The notes: generated by a model from the sequence alone, not told the origin. 64,000 bases of DNA from Tersicoccus mangrovi (GCF_036881825.1 NZ_JBAJMW010000004.1:186001-250000); one strand, 5' to 3'; shown: positions 35,861 through 45,137, numbered from the stretch's first letter. Numbers and translations are program-made.

Positions 35861-37324
35861 TCAGTTGCCGGTGAGCTTCTCGCGCAGGGCAGCCAGCGCC
35901 TCGTCGGAGGCCAGCGTGCCGGAGTCGCGCGGCGCCTCGTCGGAGGAGTAGCTGGTCGAACCCGAGTCGAAGCTGCCGCCGGCAGTCTCCTCGGCCTCGG
36001 CCTGCGAGGCGACCTGGCGCTTGTGCGCCTCCCAGCGCTCCTGGGCCTGCGCGTACTGCGCCTCCCAGGTGGCGCGCTGGGCGTCGTAGCCCTCGAGCCA
36101 CTCGTTGGACTCCGGGTCGAAGCCCTCCGGGTACTTGTAGTTGCCCTCGTCGTCGTACTCGGCGGCCATGCCGTACAGCGCCGGGTCGAACTCGGTGGAG
36201 TCCGCGTCGACGCCCTCGTTGGCCTGCTTGAGGGACAGCGAGATGCGGCGGCGGTCCAGGTCGATGTCGATGACCTTGACGAACAGCTCCTCGCCCACGG
36301 ACACGACCTGCTCGGCAAGGTCCACGTGGCGGGTCGCCAGCTCGGAGATGTGCACCAGACCCTCGATGCCGTCCTCCACGCGGACGAACGCACCGAACGG
36401 CACCAGCTTGGTGACCTTGCCGGGGACGATCTGGCCCAGGGCGTGGGTCCGGGCGAAGGTCTGCCACGGGTCCTCCTGGGTCGCCTTCAGCGACAGGGAG
36501 ACACGCTCGCGGTCCAGGTCGACGTCGAGCACCTCGACCGTGACCGGCTGACCGACCTCGACGACCTCGGACGGGTGGTCGATGTGCTTCCAGGACAGCT
36601 CGGAGACGTGCACCAGGCCGTCGACGCCACCGAGGTCCACGAACGCACCGAAGTTGACGATCGAGGAGACCGTACCCGGGCGGACCTGGCCCTTCTGGAG
36701 CTTGTTGAGGAAGTCGGAGCGGACCTCGGACTGGGTCTGCTCGAGCCACGCACGGCGGGACAGGACCACGTTGTTGCGGTTCTTGTCCAGCTCGATGATC
36801 TTCGCCTCGAGCTCCTGGCCGATGTACGGGGCCAGGTCGCGGACGCGACGCATCTCCACCAGCGAGGCGGGGAGGAAGCCGCGGAGACCGATGTCGAGGA
36901 TGAGGCCACCCTTGACGACCTCGATGACGGTACCGGTGACGACGCCGTCCTCGTCCTTGATCTTCTCGATGTCGCCCCAGGCGCGCTCGTACTGAGCCCG
37001 CTTCTTGGAGAGGATCAGGCGGCCTTCCTTGTCCTCCTTGGTCAGGACGAGGGCTTCGACCTCGTCACCGACGGAGACCACCTCACCGGGGTCGACATCG
37101 TGCTTGATGGACAGCTCGCGCGACGGGATGACGCCCTCGGTCTTGTAGCCGATGTCGAGGAGGACTTCGTCGCGGTCGACCTTGACCACGGTGCCTTCAA
37201 CGAGGTCGCCGTCGTTGAAGTACTTGATGGTTGCATCGATGGCCGCGAGGAAGTCGTCGGCCGATCCGATGTCGTTGACCGCGACCTGGGGGGCAGCGGT
37301 CTTGTCGGTGGCGGTGATGGTCAT
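35861..37324 (-). CDS. rpsA: 30S ribosomal protein S1
   Basis: 487 residues with four S1 RNA-binding repeats: about 36-105, 121-187, 208-276 and 293-362, with repeats 3 and 4 the best conserved (VNFGAFVDLGGVDGLVHVSELS and its copy, quoted in part). The acidic, Ser/Glu-rich C-terminal 115 residues are typical of actinobacterial S1. It helps bring mRNA to the ribosome, relevant here since many genes seem leaderless. A promoter 150 bases upstream leaves a long leader. Confidence 0.97.
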   Translation of the reverse strand: MTITATDKTAAPQVAVNDIGSADDFLAAIDATIKYFNDGDLVEGTVVKVDRDEVLLDIGYKTEGVIPSRELSIKHDVDPGEVVSVGDEVEALVLTKEDKEGRLILSKKRAQYERAWGDIEKIKDEDGVVTGTVIEVVKGGLILDIGLRGFLPASLVEMRRVRDLAPYIGQELEAKIIELDKNRNNVVLSRRAWLEQTQSEVRSDFLNKLQKGQVRPGTVSSIVNFGAFVDLGGVDGLVHVSELSWKHIDHPSEVVEVGQPVTVEVLDVDLDRERVSLSLKATQEDPWQTFARTHALGQIVPGKVTKLVPFGAFVRVEDGIEGLVHISELATRHVDLAEQVVSVGEELFVKVIDIDLDRRRISLSLKQANEGVDADSTEFDPALYGMAAEYDDEGNYKYPEGFDPESNEWLEGYDAQRATWEAQYAQAQERWEAHKRQVASQAEAEETAGGSFDSGSTSYSSDEAPRDSGTLASDEALAALREKLTGN

Positions 37325-37476
37325 GTAGGAGGGACTCCGATTTGTGGTGGGTTGTCGGTGCGCCCGGCCGGGGCCGGTCGCGGTGCTTGCTGGGTGCAGA
37401 ATCGAAACGCCGAACCGCGTGCCGAAGACGGAGTGGGTTCCACCCGTCTCCCCCGCACGCAGAAATGCGCCATCTC

Positions 37477-37505
37477 AGTCTAGTTGCTGGCGGCAACCCG
37501 CGCAA
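37477..37505 (-). promoter_or_regulatory. rpsA promoter
   Basis: TTGCGC (37500-37505) and TAGACT (37477-37482) on the minus strand, 17 bp apart. Transcription from about 37470 gives a leader near 145 bases, in contrast to the leaderless genes around it; S1 autoregulation on the leader is possible but not shown. Confidence 0.6.
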
Positions 37506-37568
37506 AGACGGTCGACACCCTCGCTCCCGGAGGACGGCCGGTCCTGGGCCCGGGGTGAGTGCGACGGC

Positions 37569-38891
37569 TCAGAACCCCGTGATGCACTGCGGCACGCGGC
37601 CGGTGGCGAGCATGCCGCCGAGGAGCTGGACCGCCGCGGGCTCGCCCTGCACGGCGCCGGCCCGGGCGAGCGTGGTCACGCTGATCCCGCCCAGGTACGC
37701 CGACCCGAGCGCCGCGACCGAGAGCGTCACCTCGGCGTCCTGCTGCGAGTCGTCCGCCACCCGATGCACGGTCAGGCGCCCGTCGTCGGAGACGACGTCG
37801 AAGGTGCCGGCGGCGATGTCGAGGTCGTCGGTGACGCCGATCCGGACCGTCCCCGGCGCGCCGCCGGGCCGGGCCTGCAGCGCCGCCACGGGGTCGAGGA
37901 CGCGCAGCCACAGGCTGTCCTCCCGTTCGGTCACGGCGCAGGTGCGGGTGTCGGCGACCGTCCAGCGCAGCGGCTCGTCGACGCTGGCGCGGTCCCAGGT
38001 GACGACGTCGACGAGGTCGAGCGAACCGATCAGGTCCCACAGCGCGCGGTAGGCGTCGTCGGTGACGGCGACGAAGTCACGGATGCGCACCGTCGTCGGG
38101 TCGGCGTCCCAGCCGGCGAACTTCCAGGTCACATAGCCGTCCGGTTCCCCGTCGGGGTCCCAGTGCGCTGCCGCGCGCACGGCGGTGTCCGGCTCGAGGT
38201 CCGCTTCGCGCAGCGTGCCGTCGATGTTGCCCGGGTAGGAGGCCTGCCGGTCCATCGAGCCCGGCGTGACGGCGTGCCAGGCGGCGAAGACCCGGCGGGA
38301 GATGCCGGCGATCGCCTCCCGCTCGATGAACTCGGTGGTCCCGGCGGTGCCGGCCGCCCCGGTGAGCATGCTCAGGCCGCGGCGGGTGTCGATGCGCAGC
38401 GACTCCCGCTCGACGGCGACGCCGAAACCGAATCGCCCGTAGATCGTGGCCTCGGACGCGGTCAGGGCCGCCATCGCGAGCCCGGCGTCGGCGGCTCGGC
38501 GCAGGTCCTCGGTCATCATCCGGCGCAGCAGGCCGCGGCGGCGGTGGGTGGCCCGGACGGTGACGGCGGTGATCTGGTGGGTCGGCAGCAGCTCCGCCCC
38601 CGTGTTGAGGGTGTGCCGCATGGTGCCGAAGGTGGCCACCGGCACCTCCGGGTCGACGGCGCCGTCGGGCCGGTCCGCCGTCCCGGTCAGGTACGCGCCG
38701 GTCAGTTCCCGGTCGTCCTCGAGGTAGAAGCGGGTGGCCCGCTCCGCCTGGCCGGGCACCGGCGGGTTCTCGTGGAAACCGCGGTCGACGGCCTCGATCC
38801 AGGCACGGGTCACCGCGTCGGCGCGGGCGTCCTCCCCGACGCCGTCGAGGGCGGCGCGGAACCGGCGGATCTCGTAGTCGGGGTGCGGCAC
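37569..38891 (-). CDS. Eis-like GNAT N-acetyltransferase (1)
   Basis: 440 residues with the Eis layout: a GNAT domain with the acetyl-CoA loop VTVRATHRRRGLLRRMM near 112-128 and the ATIYGRFGFGVA segment, a second GNAT-like domain, and an SCP2-like C-terminal domain. The chain ends in a free Phe (QCITGF), matching Eis proteins whose terminal carboxylate helps catalysis. Eis enzymes acetylate amines such as aminoglycosides and lysines; substrate here unknown. GTG start with GGAGGA four bases upstream. Downstream copy of a tandem pair. Confidence 0.87.
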   Translation of the reverse strand: MPHPDYEIRRFRAALDGVGEDARADAVTRAWIEAVDRGFHENPPVPGQAERATRFYLEDDRELTGAYLTGTADRPDGAVDPEVPVATFGTMRHTLNTGAELLPTHQITAVTVRATHRRRGLLRRMMTEDLRRAADAGLAMAALTASEATIYGRFGFGVAVERESLRIDTRRGLSMLTGAAGTAGTTEFIEREAIAGISRRVFAAWHAVTPGSMDRQASYPGNIDGTLREADLEPDTAVRAAAHWDPDGEPDGYVTWKFAGWDADPTTVRIRDFVAVTDDAYRALWDLIGSLDLVDVVTWDRASVDEPLRWTVADTRTCAVTEREDSLWLRVLDPVAALQARPGGAPGTVRIGVTDDLDIAAGTFDVVSDDGRLTVHRVADDSQQDAEVTLSVAALGSAYLGGISVTTLARAGAVQGEPAAVQLLGGMLATGRVPQCITGF

Positions 38892-38956
38892 GGCGTCCTC
38901 CGGGTCGATGGGACCGGACGCGTCGCGGCCGGCGGGAACAACGGTGGAGCGGGTCC

Positions 38957-40264
38957 TCAGAAGTACGTGATGCAGTACGGGGCGCGGTCGACGGCGAACA
39001 TCCGGCCGAGCTGCCGGACCGCCTGCCCGTCCCCGCGGATGCGGCCGGCGTCGGCCAGGGCGCCGACGGTGGCCCCGCCGAGGAACGCGGAGCTGAGGGA
39101 GGCCACGTCGAGGGTGACGTCGGCGTCGGGCCGTGGCGTCGTGGCGGTCTGCTGAACGGAGGCCACGCCGCCGCTGACGCCGAGGTCGAAGGTGCCGGCG
39201 GCGAACCCGAGGGCGTCCTCGACGGCGAGGCTCAGCTCGCCGTCACCGGAGTAGCGGCGGGCGAGCAGGCACGCGATGGGGTCGAGGATGCGCAGCCAGA
39301 GCAGGTCGTCGCGGCCGGTGACCCGGTAGCCGCGGGTGTCGGCCATGGCCCACGGCAGCGGGTCGTCGATGCGAGCCATGCTGAACCGCACCCGCTGGAT
39401 CAGGTCGAGGTTGCCGACGAAGTTCCAGAGGCCGAGGTAGGAGTCGGGGCCGGTGGCGACGAGGTCGATGACCTTGACCTCGGCGACGGCGTCCCGCGAC
39501 TCGACGTGCTGGTAGGTGACGTACCCGTCGGGGGTGCCGTCGGCGTCGTAGTGCAGCGCGGCGCGCACGGTGAGGTCCGGCTCGTCGGCGTGCCCGTTGA
39601 TCGTCCCGTCGATGCGGGCCGGGTAGGAGGCCTGCCGCCCGACCGAGCCGCGGGTCGCGGCATGGAAGCGGGCGACGATGTCCCCGGCCACCTCCGCGAT
39701 CGCCTCCCGGCGGGCGAGCTCGACGGTGCCGACCGTCGCCCGGTCCAGCGACGGCAGCGCGAAGCGGGAGGTCGTGTCCAGCTCGATCGTGCTGGTCTGG
39801 GTGGCCACCCCGAAGCCGAAGCGCCCGTAGATCGTGGCCTCCGACGCGGTCAGGGCGGCGATCGGCAGGCTCGCGTCCCGGGCAGCCGTGAGGCTCTCGG
39901 TCATCATCCGGCGCAGCAGGCCGCGGCGCCGGTGGGTCGGCCGGACGGTGACGTCGGAGATGAGGTGGGCGGGCAGGAGGGTCTCCCCCGTGCTCAGCGT
40001 GCTCATGTAGGTGGTGAACGTGGCGACGGGCACCTCGGCGCCGACGGAGTGCGGCAGCTTCCGGTCGACGTAGACGCCGGTCATGAGCCGGTCGTCGGCG
40101 GCGATGAACTCGGCCTCCCGGCGCAGGGTCTTCGGGGTGAAGGCCTGCTGGTGGAAGCCCCGGTTGACGGCCTGCAGCCAGGCCTCCGTCTCCGGGGAGA
40201 CGGTGCCGTCGTCGTTCAGCCCGGCCCGGAATCGGCGGATCTCGTACTCGTCGCTGCTGGTCAC
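38957..40264 (-). CDS. Eis-like GNAT N-acetyltransferase (2)
   Basis: 435 residues, paralogue of the next gene and on the same strand 65 bases upstream of it. Shares VTVRPTHRRRGLLRRMM, ATIYGRFGFGVA, RQASYPARIDG and the C-terminal aromatic residue (YCITYF). The GTG at 40264 is preferred over one six codons upstream because TACGCT lies six bases before it. Tandem arrangement implies duplication followed by divergence. Confidence 0.87.
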   Translation of the reverse strand: MTSSDEYEIRRFRAGLNDDGTVSPETEAWLQAVNRGFHQQAFTPKTLRREAEFIAADDRLMTGVYVDRKLPHSVGAEVPVATFTTYMSTLSTGETLLPAHLISDVTVRPTHRRRGLLRRMMTESLTAARDASLPIAALTASEATIYGRFGFGVATQTSTIELDTTSRFALPSLDRATVGTVELARREAIAEVAGDIVARFHAATRGSVGRQASYPARIDGTINGHADEPDLTVRAALHYDADGTPDGYVTYQHVESRDAVAEVKVIDLVATGPDSYLGLWNFVGNLDLIQRVRFSMARIDDPLPWAMADTRGYRVTGRDDLLWLRILDPIACLLARRYSGDGELSLAVEDALGFAAGTFDLGVSGGVASVQQTATTPRPDADVTLDVASLSSAFLGGATVGALADAGRIRGDGQAVRQLGRMFAVDRAPYCITYF

Positions 40265-40270
40265 CCGACC

Positions 40271-40276
40271 AGCGTA
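40271..40276 (-). promoter_or_regulatory. -10 box of the Eis-like pair (leaderless GTG)
   Basis: TACGCT on the minus strand, six bases before the GTG at 40264. Confidence 0.5.
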
Positions 40277-40286
40277 GGTCACCGCC

Positions 40287-43010
40287 TCAGTGCGCGGCCT
40301 CGTGCCAGCTGCGCCCGAGGCCCACGGAGACGTCCAGCGGCACGGACAGGTCCGCGGCGCCGGCCATCTGCTCCCGTACCAGCGCGGTGAGCTGCTCCTC
40401 CTCGCCGTCGGCCACCTCGAGCACGAGTTCGTCGTGCACCTGCAGCAGCATCCGGGAGGAGAGGCCCTGCGCCTCGATGGCCCGGTCCACCCCGAGCATC
40501 GCCTTCTTGATGATGTCCGCGGCCGAGCCCTGGATGGGGGCGTTCAACGCGGCCCGCTCCGCCATCTCCCGCAGCTGCCGGTTGTCGCTGGAGAGGTCCG
40601 GCAGGTAGCGGCGGCGGCCCTCGATGGTCGAGGTGTAGCCGTCCTTGCGGGCGGTCTCGACGATGCCGCGCAGGTAGTCCCGCACGGCCCCGAACCGGGA
40701 GAAGTAGTCCCCCATCAGGTTGCGGGCCTCGTCGACGCCGATGGCCAGCTGCTTGGACAGGCCGAACGAGCTCAGCCCGTACGCCAGGCCGTAGGACATG
40801 GCCTTGACCTTGGACCGCATGGCCGGCGAGACGTCCTCGGGGGCGACGTCGAACACGTGGGAGCCGACGAAGCGGTGCAGGTCCTCGCCGTCGCGGAACG
40901 CCTGGATCAACGCCTCGTCACCGGACAGGTGCGCCATGATCCGCATCTCGATCTGCGAGTAGTCCGCGGTCAGCAGCGTCCTGTACCCGCCGCCGACCAC
41001 GAACACCTCGCGGATGCGGCGCCCCTCGTCCGTGCGGATCGGGATGTTCTGCAGGTTCGGGTTCATCGAGGAGAGCCGGCCCGTGGCGGCGATGTTCTGC
41101 ACGTACGTGGTGTGGATCCGGCCGTCGTCGGCCACGGACTTGACCAGGCCCTCGACGGTCTGGCGCAGCTTGCTCGCGTCGCGGTAGGCGAGCAGCGCGA
41201 CGAGGAAGGGGTGGCCGTCGGTGCGGGCGATCAGGTCCGTGATGGCGTCGGCGTCGGTCGTGTACCCGGTCTTGATCTTCTTCGTCTTCGGCAGCCCGAG
41301 GTCGTCGAAGATCACGGCCTGCAGCTGCTTGGGCGAGCCGAGGTTGATCTCCTTGCCGATGACGGCGAACGCCTCCTTCTGGGCGGCGTCGATCGACGTG
41401 CTGAAGTCGTCCGTGAGCGCGGTGAGGTGGGCCGAGTCGGCGGCGATGCCGGCGAGTTCCATGTCCCCGAGCACCTTGGCGAGCGGGAGCTCGAGGCGCG
41501 TCATCAGGTCCGCCGAGCCGCGGGCGACGAGCTCGTCGGTCAGGTACCGGCTGAGCCGCAGCAGCACGATGCCGTTGCGGGTGGCCGTCGCCAGCCGGGT
41601 CTGCTCCTCGTCGCCGGTCAGGTCCAGTTCGGTCTGGCTGCCCGCGGCGTCGTTGGCGGCGATGCTGATCCGCAGGTGGTGCTGGGCGAGGTCGGCCAGC
41701 TCGTAGCTGCGCCGGTCCGGCTGCAGCAGGTAGCCGGACAGGGACGGGTCGTCGACGACGCCGTCGAGCACGAGCCCGCGGCCGCCGCGCAGCAGCTTGT
41801 AGACGGTCTTGAGATCGTGCACGACCTTGCCGGCCGCGCGGTCGCCGAGCCAGCCGGCCAGGGCCGCCTCGGCGTCGGCGTCGAGCGCGGTCAGGTCGAT
41901 CCGGGCGCCGACGGCGTCCCGCGGGGCGCCGTCCTCGTCGCCGGGCGCGTCCTCGGCGACGAGCACGAGCGCCGCGCAGTCGGTGCCCTCGACGAGCGGG
42001 AGGAGCGCGACCGGGCCGGGCGCCGCGGCGAACCAGGCGGTCAGTTCGGCCGCGGTGGACGGCGTCGTCAGCTCCGGCCCGACGACGTCGTCGGCCCCGG
42101 GCGGTTCCTCCTGCTCGCCGAACAGCTCGAACAGGCGGGGCTGGAGGGTGCGGATCTCGAGGGCGTCGAACAGCTCGTCGATGGCTTCCCGGTCCGGGGC
42201 GCTCATGCCGAGGTGGTCGAGGCCAACCGGCAGGTCGACGTCCGTGATGAGCCGGTTGAGCTGCCGATTGCGGCGCACGTCCTCGATCCGCTCGCGCAGG
42301 GACTCGCCGGCCTTGCCCTTGATCTCGTCCGCGTGGGCGAGCACGCCCTCGAGCCCGTCGTACTGGGTGATCCACTTGGCGGCGGTCTTGGGCCCGACGC
42401 CGGGCACACCCGGCAGGTTGTCCGCGGTCTCCCCGACCAGCGCGGCGAGGTCCGGATACCGGTTCGGCGGGACGAAGTACTTCTCCTCGACGGCGGCCGC
42501 GTCCATCCGGGGCAGGTCGGTGACGCCCTTGCGCGGGTAGAGCACGGTGACGGCGTCGTCGACCAGCTGGAAGGCGTCCCGGTCGCCGGTCACGACGAGG
42601 ACGTCGAAGTCGGCGTCCTCGCCCTGGGTCGCGAGGGTGGCGATCACGTCGTCGGCCTCGAAGCCCTCGGCGGTGACGGTGCGGATGTTCATCGCCGTCA
42701 GGACGCGGCCGATCAGGTCGATCTGGCCCTTGAACTCGTTGGGGGTGGCGCTGCGGCCGGCCTTGTAGGCGTCGTACTGCGCGTCGCGGAACGTCGGCGT
42801 CGACAGGTCGAAGGCGACGGCGATGTGGGTGGGCCGCTCCTGCTTGATCAGGTTGATCAGCATCGAGGTGAAGCCGTAGACGGCGTTCGTGTGCTGGCCG
42901 GTGGTGGTGCTGAACTTCTCGACCGGGAGGGCGAAGAAGGCCCGGAAGGCCATCGAATGGCCGTCGATGAGCAGCAGGGTGGGCTTGTCCGGGCTCGTCG
43001 TCTCAGTCAC
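40287..43010 (-). CDS. polA: DNA polymerase I
   Basis: 907 residues. N-terminal 5'-3' exonuclease (about 10-300, with FEADDVIATLA, VTGDRDAFQLV and GVPGVGPKTAAKW), then a 3'-5' exonuclease fold without its metal-binding acidic motifs, so no proofreading, then the polymerase: motif A TADYSQIEMRIMAHLSGD, motif B KAMSYGLAYGLS and motif C QVHDELVLEV. Motif B has Tyr740 where Taq has Phe667, the substitution that lets polymerases accept dideoxynucleotides and known from mycobacterial Pol I. GTG start six bases after TAGGGT. Divergent from the thioesterase gene. Confidence 0.98.
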   Translation of the reverse strand: MTETTSPDKPTLLLIDGHSMAFRAFFALPVEKFSTTTGQHTNAVYGFTSMLINLIKQERPTHIAVAFDLSTPTFRDAQYDAYKAGRSATPNEFKGQIDLIGRVLTAMNIRTVTAEGFEADDVIATLATQGEDADFDVLVVTGDRDAFQLVDDAVTVLYPRKGVTDLPRMDAAAVEEKYFVPPNRYPDLAALVGETADNLPGVPGVGPKTAAKWITQYDGLEGVLAHADEIKGKAGESLRERIEDVRRNRQLNRLITDVDLPVGLDHLGMSAPDREAIDELFDALEIRTLQPRLFELFGEQEEPPGADDVVGPELTTPSTAAELTAWFAAAPGPVALLPLVEGTDCAALVLVAEDAPGDEDGAPRDAVGARIDLTALDADAEAALAGWLGDRAAGKVVHDLKTVYKLLRGGRGLVLDGVVDDPSLSGYLLQPDRRSYELADLAQHHLRISIAANDAAGSQTELDLTGDEEQTRLATATRNGIVLLRLSRYLTDELVARGSADLMTRLELPLAKVLGDMELAGIAADSAHLTALTDDFSTSIDAAQKEAFAVIGKEINLGSPKQLQAVIFDDLGLPKTKKIKTGYTTDADAITDLIARTDGHPFLVALLAYRDASKLRQTVEGLVKSVADDGRIHTTYVQNIAATGRLSSMNPNLQNIPIRTDEGRRIREVFVVGGGYRTLLTADYSQIEMRIMAHLSGDEALIQAFRDGEDLHRFVGSHVFDVAPEDVSPAMRSKVKAMSYGLAYGLSSFGLSKQLAIGVDEARNLMGDYFSRFGAVRDYLRGIVETARKDGYTSTIEGRRRYLPDLSSDNRQLREMAERAALNAPIQGSAADIIKKAMLGVDRAIEAQGLSSRMLLQVHDELVLEVADGEEEQLTALVREQMAGAADLSVPLDVSVGLGRSWHEAAH

Positions 43011-43016
43011 CCGTCC

Positions 43017-43022
43017 ACCCTA
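43017..43022 (-). promoter_or_regulatory. -10 box of polA (leaderless GTG)
   Basis: TAGGGT on the minus strand, six bases before the GTG at 43010. Confidence 0.5.
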
Positions 43023-43116
43023 GTTGCTGGCCTGCCGATGCCGGACCGGAGGAACGCTCTCCCGGCCGCCGGAGAGTGCGCCGTCGCCGCCGGTCGATCC
43101 TGCGAGAATGAGCGCC

Positions 43117-43593
43117 GTGACCGACACCGATGGGCGCACCGCCGTCCCGACCTCGACCGAGACCGCCCGCGAGCAGCTGCGGGCGCGCGGCATCCCCGAC
43201 GAGCTGCACGACCGGTTCCCGTTCGCCGGCACCGGGCTGGCGGACCGGATGGGCATCGTCTTCACCGAGCTGACGGCCGACCGGTGCGTCGCGACCATGC
43301 CGGTCGAGGGGAACACCCAGCCGGCCGGGCTGCTGCACGGGGGCGCGCACGTCGTGCTCGCCGAGACGCTGGGCTCGACGGCCGCGTCGCTGTGGGCCGG
43401 GCCGGACGCGATCGTCGTCGGCACCGACGTCAACGCGACCCACCACCGCGGCATCCGCGAGGGCGTCGTCACCGGCACCGCGACGCCGCTGCACCGGGGG
43501 CGGACGCTTGCCACCTACGAGATCGTGATGACCGACGAGCAGGGCCGTCGGCTCTCGACCGCCCGGATCACCAATCTGATCCGGCGTCGCTGA
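43117..43593 (+). CDS. Hotdog-fold thioesterase (PaaI-like)
   Basis: About 158 residues. The hotdog core reads LLHGGAHVVLAETLGSTAA, with the catalytic acidic residue in the AETLGS segment, and GTDVNATHHRGIREGVVTG. It cleaves an acyl- or aryl-CoA thioester; DHNA-CoA and phenylacetyl-CoA thioesterases share the family, so the substrate is open. The start is uncertain: GTG 43117 lies seven bases after GAGAAT, suiting a leaderless message, while the in-frame ATG 43108 overlaps that box. Confidence 0.85.
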   Translation: MTDTDGRTAVPTSTETAREQLRARGIPDELHDRFPFAGTGLADRMGIVFTELTADRCVATMPVEGNTQPAGLLHGGAHVVLAETLGSTAASLWAGPDAIVVGTDVNATHHRGIREGVVTGTATPLHRGRTLATYEIVMTDEQGRRLSTARITNLIRRR

Positions 43594-43626
43594 CCCACGG
43601 ACGCCGGTGGGCACGCGACCCGACCG

Positions 43627-43848
43627 TCAGTGGAAGGCCGGGATGATCAGGTACACGCCGTACAGGACGGCGACCGCGCACCCGACGAAGCAGAGCCGGG
43701 ACACCCAGGTGAGCGTCTGGGCCTGGCCGCCGGTGCGGTCGTTGGCGATGGCGCCGAGCCGCACGCCGAGGGAGAACAGGAAGACGACCGTCAGCGCCGC
43801 GATGAGTGTGGCGACGGTGACGACGAGGAAAGAACCCCAGTTGATCAT
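43627..43848 (-). CDS. Small two-helix membrane protein coupled to pitA
   Basis: 73 residues with two membrane helices (about 4-28 and 46-70) and a short loop GAIANDRTGGQAQTLTW. Its ATG overlaps the pitA stop as ATGA, so it is translated with the transporter and may be an accessory subunit. No known family is recognised. Confidence 0.8.
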   Translation of the reverse strand: MINWGSFLVVTVATLIAALTVVFLFSLGVRLGAIANDRTGGQAQTLTWVSRLCFVGCAVAVLYGVYLIIPAFH

Positions 43849-45053
43849 GACCGGCGCTCCCGGGATGCACGGGCCAGCTCGCGGCGGCGACTCTTGGGCG
43901 GGATGTCCACGGCGGTACCCGCGGCGTGCACCTCGAGCGCGTTCTCGTGGCTGACCCGCTGCCGGCTGGCCCGCACGAACATGACCGCGATGAAGCCGAC
44001 GGCGAGAACGGTGACGATGATGAATCCGGCCGTGCCGAGGTCCGCGCCCCACGCGGCGATCGCACCGACGATGCCGGCGGCGGGCAGGGTGAGGACCCAG
44101 CCGACGACGATGCGCCCGGCGGTGCCCCAGCGCACCCCGGCGCCACGGCGGCCGAGCCCGGAGCCGATCACGGACCCGGAGGCGACCTGCGTCGTCGAGA
44201 GCGCGAAGCCGAGGTGCGAGGAGGCGAGGATCGCGGCCGCCGTGCTGGTCTCGGCGCTGAAACCCTGCGCGGGTTTGACGTCGGTCAGGCCCGCACCGAG
44301 CGTGCGGATGATCCGCCAGCCGCCGGCGTAGGTGCCCAGGGCGATGGCCAGCGCGCAGGCGGCGATGACCCACAGTTCGGGGCCGGTGCCGGTGGGCTGC
44401 AGTCCGGCCGCGATCAGCACGAGCGTGATGACGCCCATCGTCTTCTGCGCGTCGTTGGTGCCGTGCGAGAGGGCCACGAGGGATGAGGAGAAGATCTGCC
44501 CGTACTTGAAACCGCGGCGACGCTGGGTGAGCTTCTCCCCCGACTCCGCGTCGTACCGGCGGGTCAGCGCGTAGGCGAGCCGGGTGCACAGGAAGGCGGA
44601 CAGGCCCGCGACCGCCGGGGCGAGCAGCGCCGGCAGGATGACCTTCGAAACGACGACCGGGAAGTTGACCGCGCCGAACCCGCTGCCGACGATCGCCGCC
44701 CCGATGAGGCCGCCGAACAGGGCATGGGAGGAACTGGACGGCAGGCCGAGCAGCCAGGTCAGCATGTTCCACACGATGGCCCCGAGCAGGCCGGCGAAGA
44801 TGAGTTCAGGATGCACGGCCGCGCCGCCGTCGCCCTCGCGCAGGATGCCGCCGGAGACGGTCTTGGCCACCTCGGTCGACAGGAACGCGCCGACGAGGTT
44901 GAGCACGGCAGCCGTGGCCACGGCCACGCGAGGGGTGATGGCGCCGGTCGCGATGGGCGTGGCCATCGCGTTGGCCGTGTCGTGGAAGCCGTTGGTGAAA
45001 TCGAAGAACAACGCGATCACCACGACGAGGACCACGACGACGGTGAGGTCCAC
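43845..45053 (-). CDS. pitA: Inorganic phosphate transporter, PiT family
   Basis: 402 residues with 10 or so membrane helices. Both copies of the PiT signature are present: DFTNGFHDTANAMAT near residue 18 and ALSHGTNDAQKTMG near 215, plus LPSSSSHAL. Low-affinity symport of phosphate, usually as a metal-phosphate complex, across the plasma membrane. The GTG at 45053 has GAGGGG seven bases upstream; the longer frame runs into the regulatory region. A PHO-box-like array upstream suggests control by PhoP. Confidence 0.95.
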   Translation of the reverse strand: MDLTVVVVLVVVIALFFDFTNGFHDTANAMATPIATGAITPRVAVATAAVLNLVGAFLSTEVAKTVSGGILREGDGGAAVHPELIFAGLLGAIVWNMLTWLLGLPSSSSHALFGGLIGAAIVGSGFGAVNFPVVVSKVILPALLAPAVAGLSAFLCTRLAYALTRRYDAESGEKLTQRRRGFKYGQIFSSSLVALSHGTNDAQKTMGVITLVLIAAGLQPTGTGPELWVIAACALAIALGTYAGGWRIIRTLGAGLTDVKPAQGFSAETSTAAAILASSHLGFALSTTQVASGSVIGSGLGRRGAGVRWGTAGRIVVGWVLTLPAAGIVGAIAAWGADLGTAGFIIVTVLAVGFIAVMFVRASRQRVSHENALEVHAAGTAVDIPPKSRRRELARASRERRS

Positions 45054-45093
45054 GGTGATTCCCCTCTGCGCGGGTACGGGATACGGATCGTGC

Positions 45094-45137
45094 GCCGCAT
45101 GAACGGCGGGAGAATGCCGCGTGAACGGCGAATGACC
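45094..45137 (-). promoter_or_regulatory. PHO-box-like array of four 11-bp units upstream of pitA
   Basis: On the minus strand four contiguous 11-bp units read GGTCATTCGCC, GTTCACGCGGC, ATTCTCCCGCC and GTTCATGCGGC (45137 to 45094). Units 1, 2 and 4 fit the actinobacterial PhoP direct-repeat pattern (G, G or T, TCA at the left of an 11-bp period); unit 3 is degenerate. It lies 40-85 bases before the pitA start. Confidence 0.65.
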
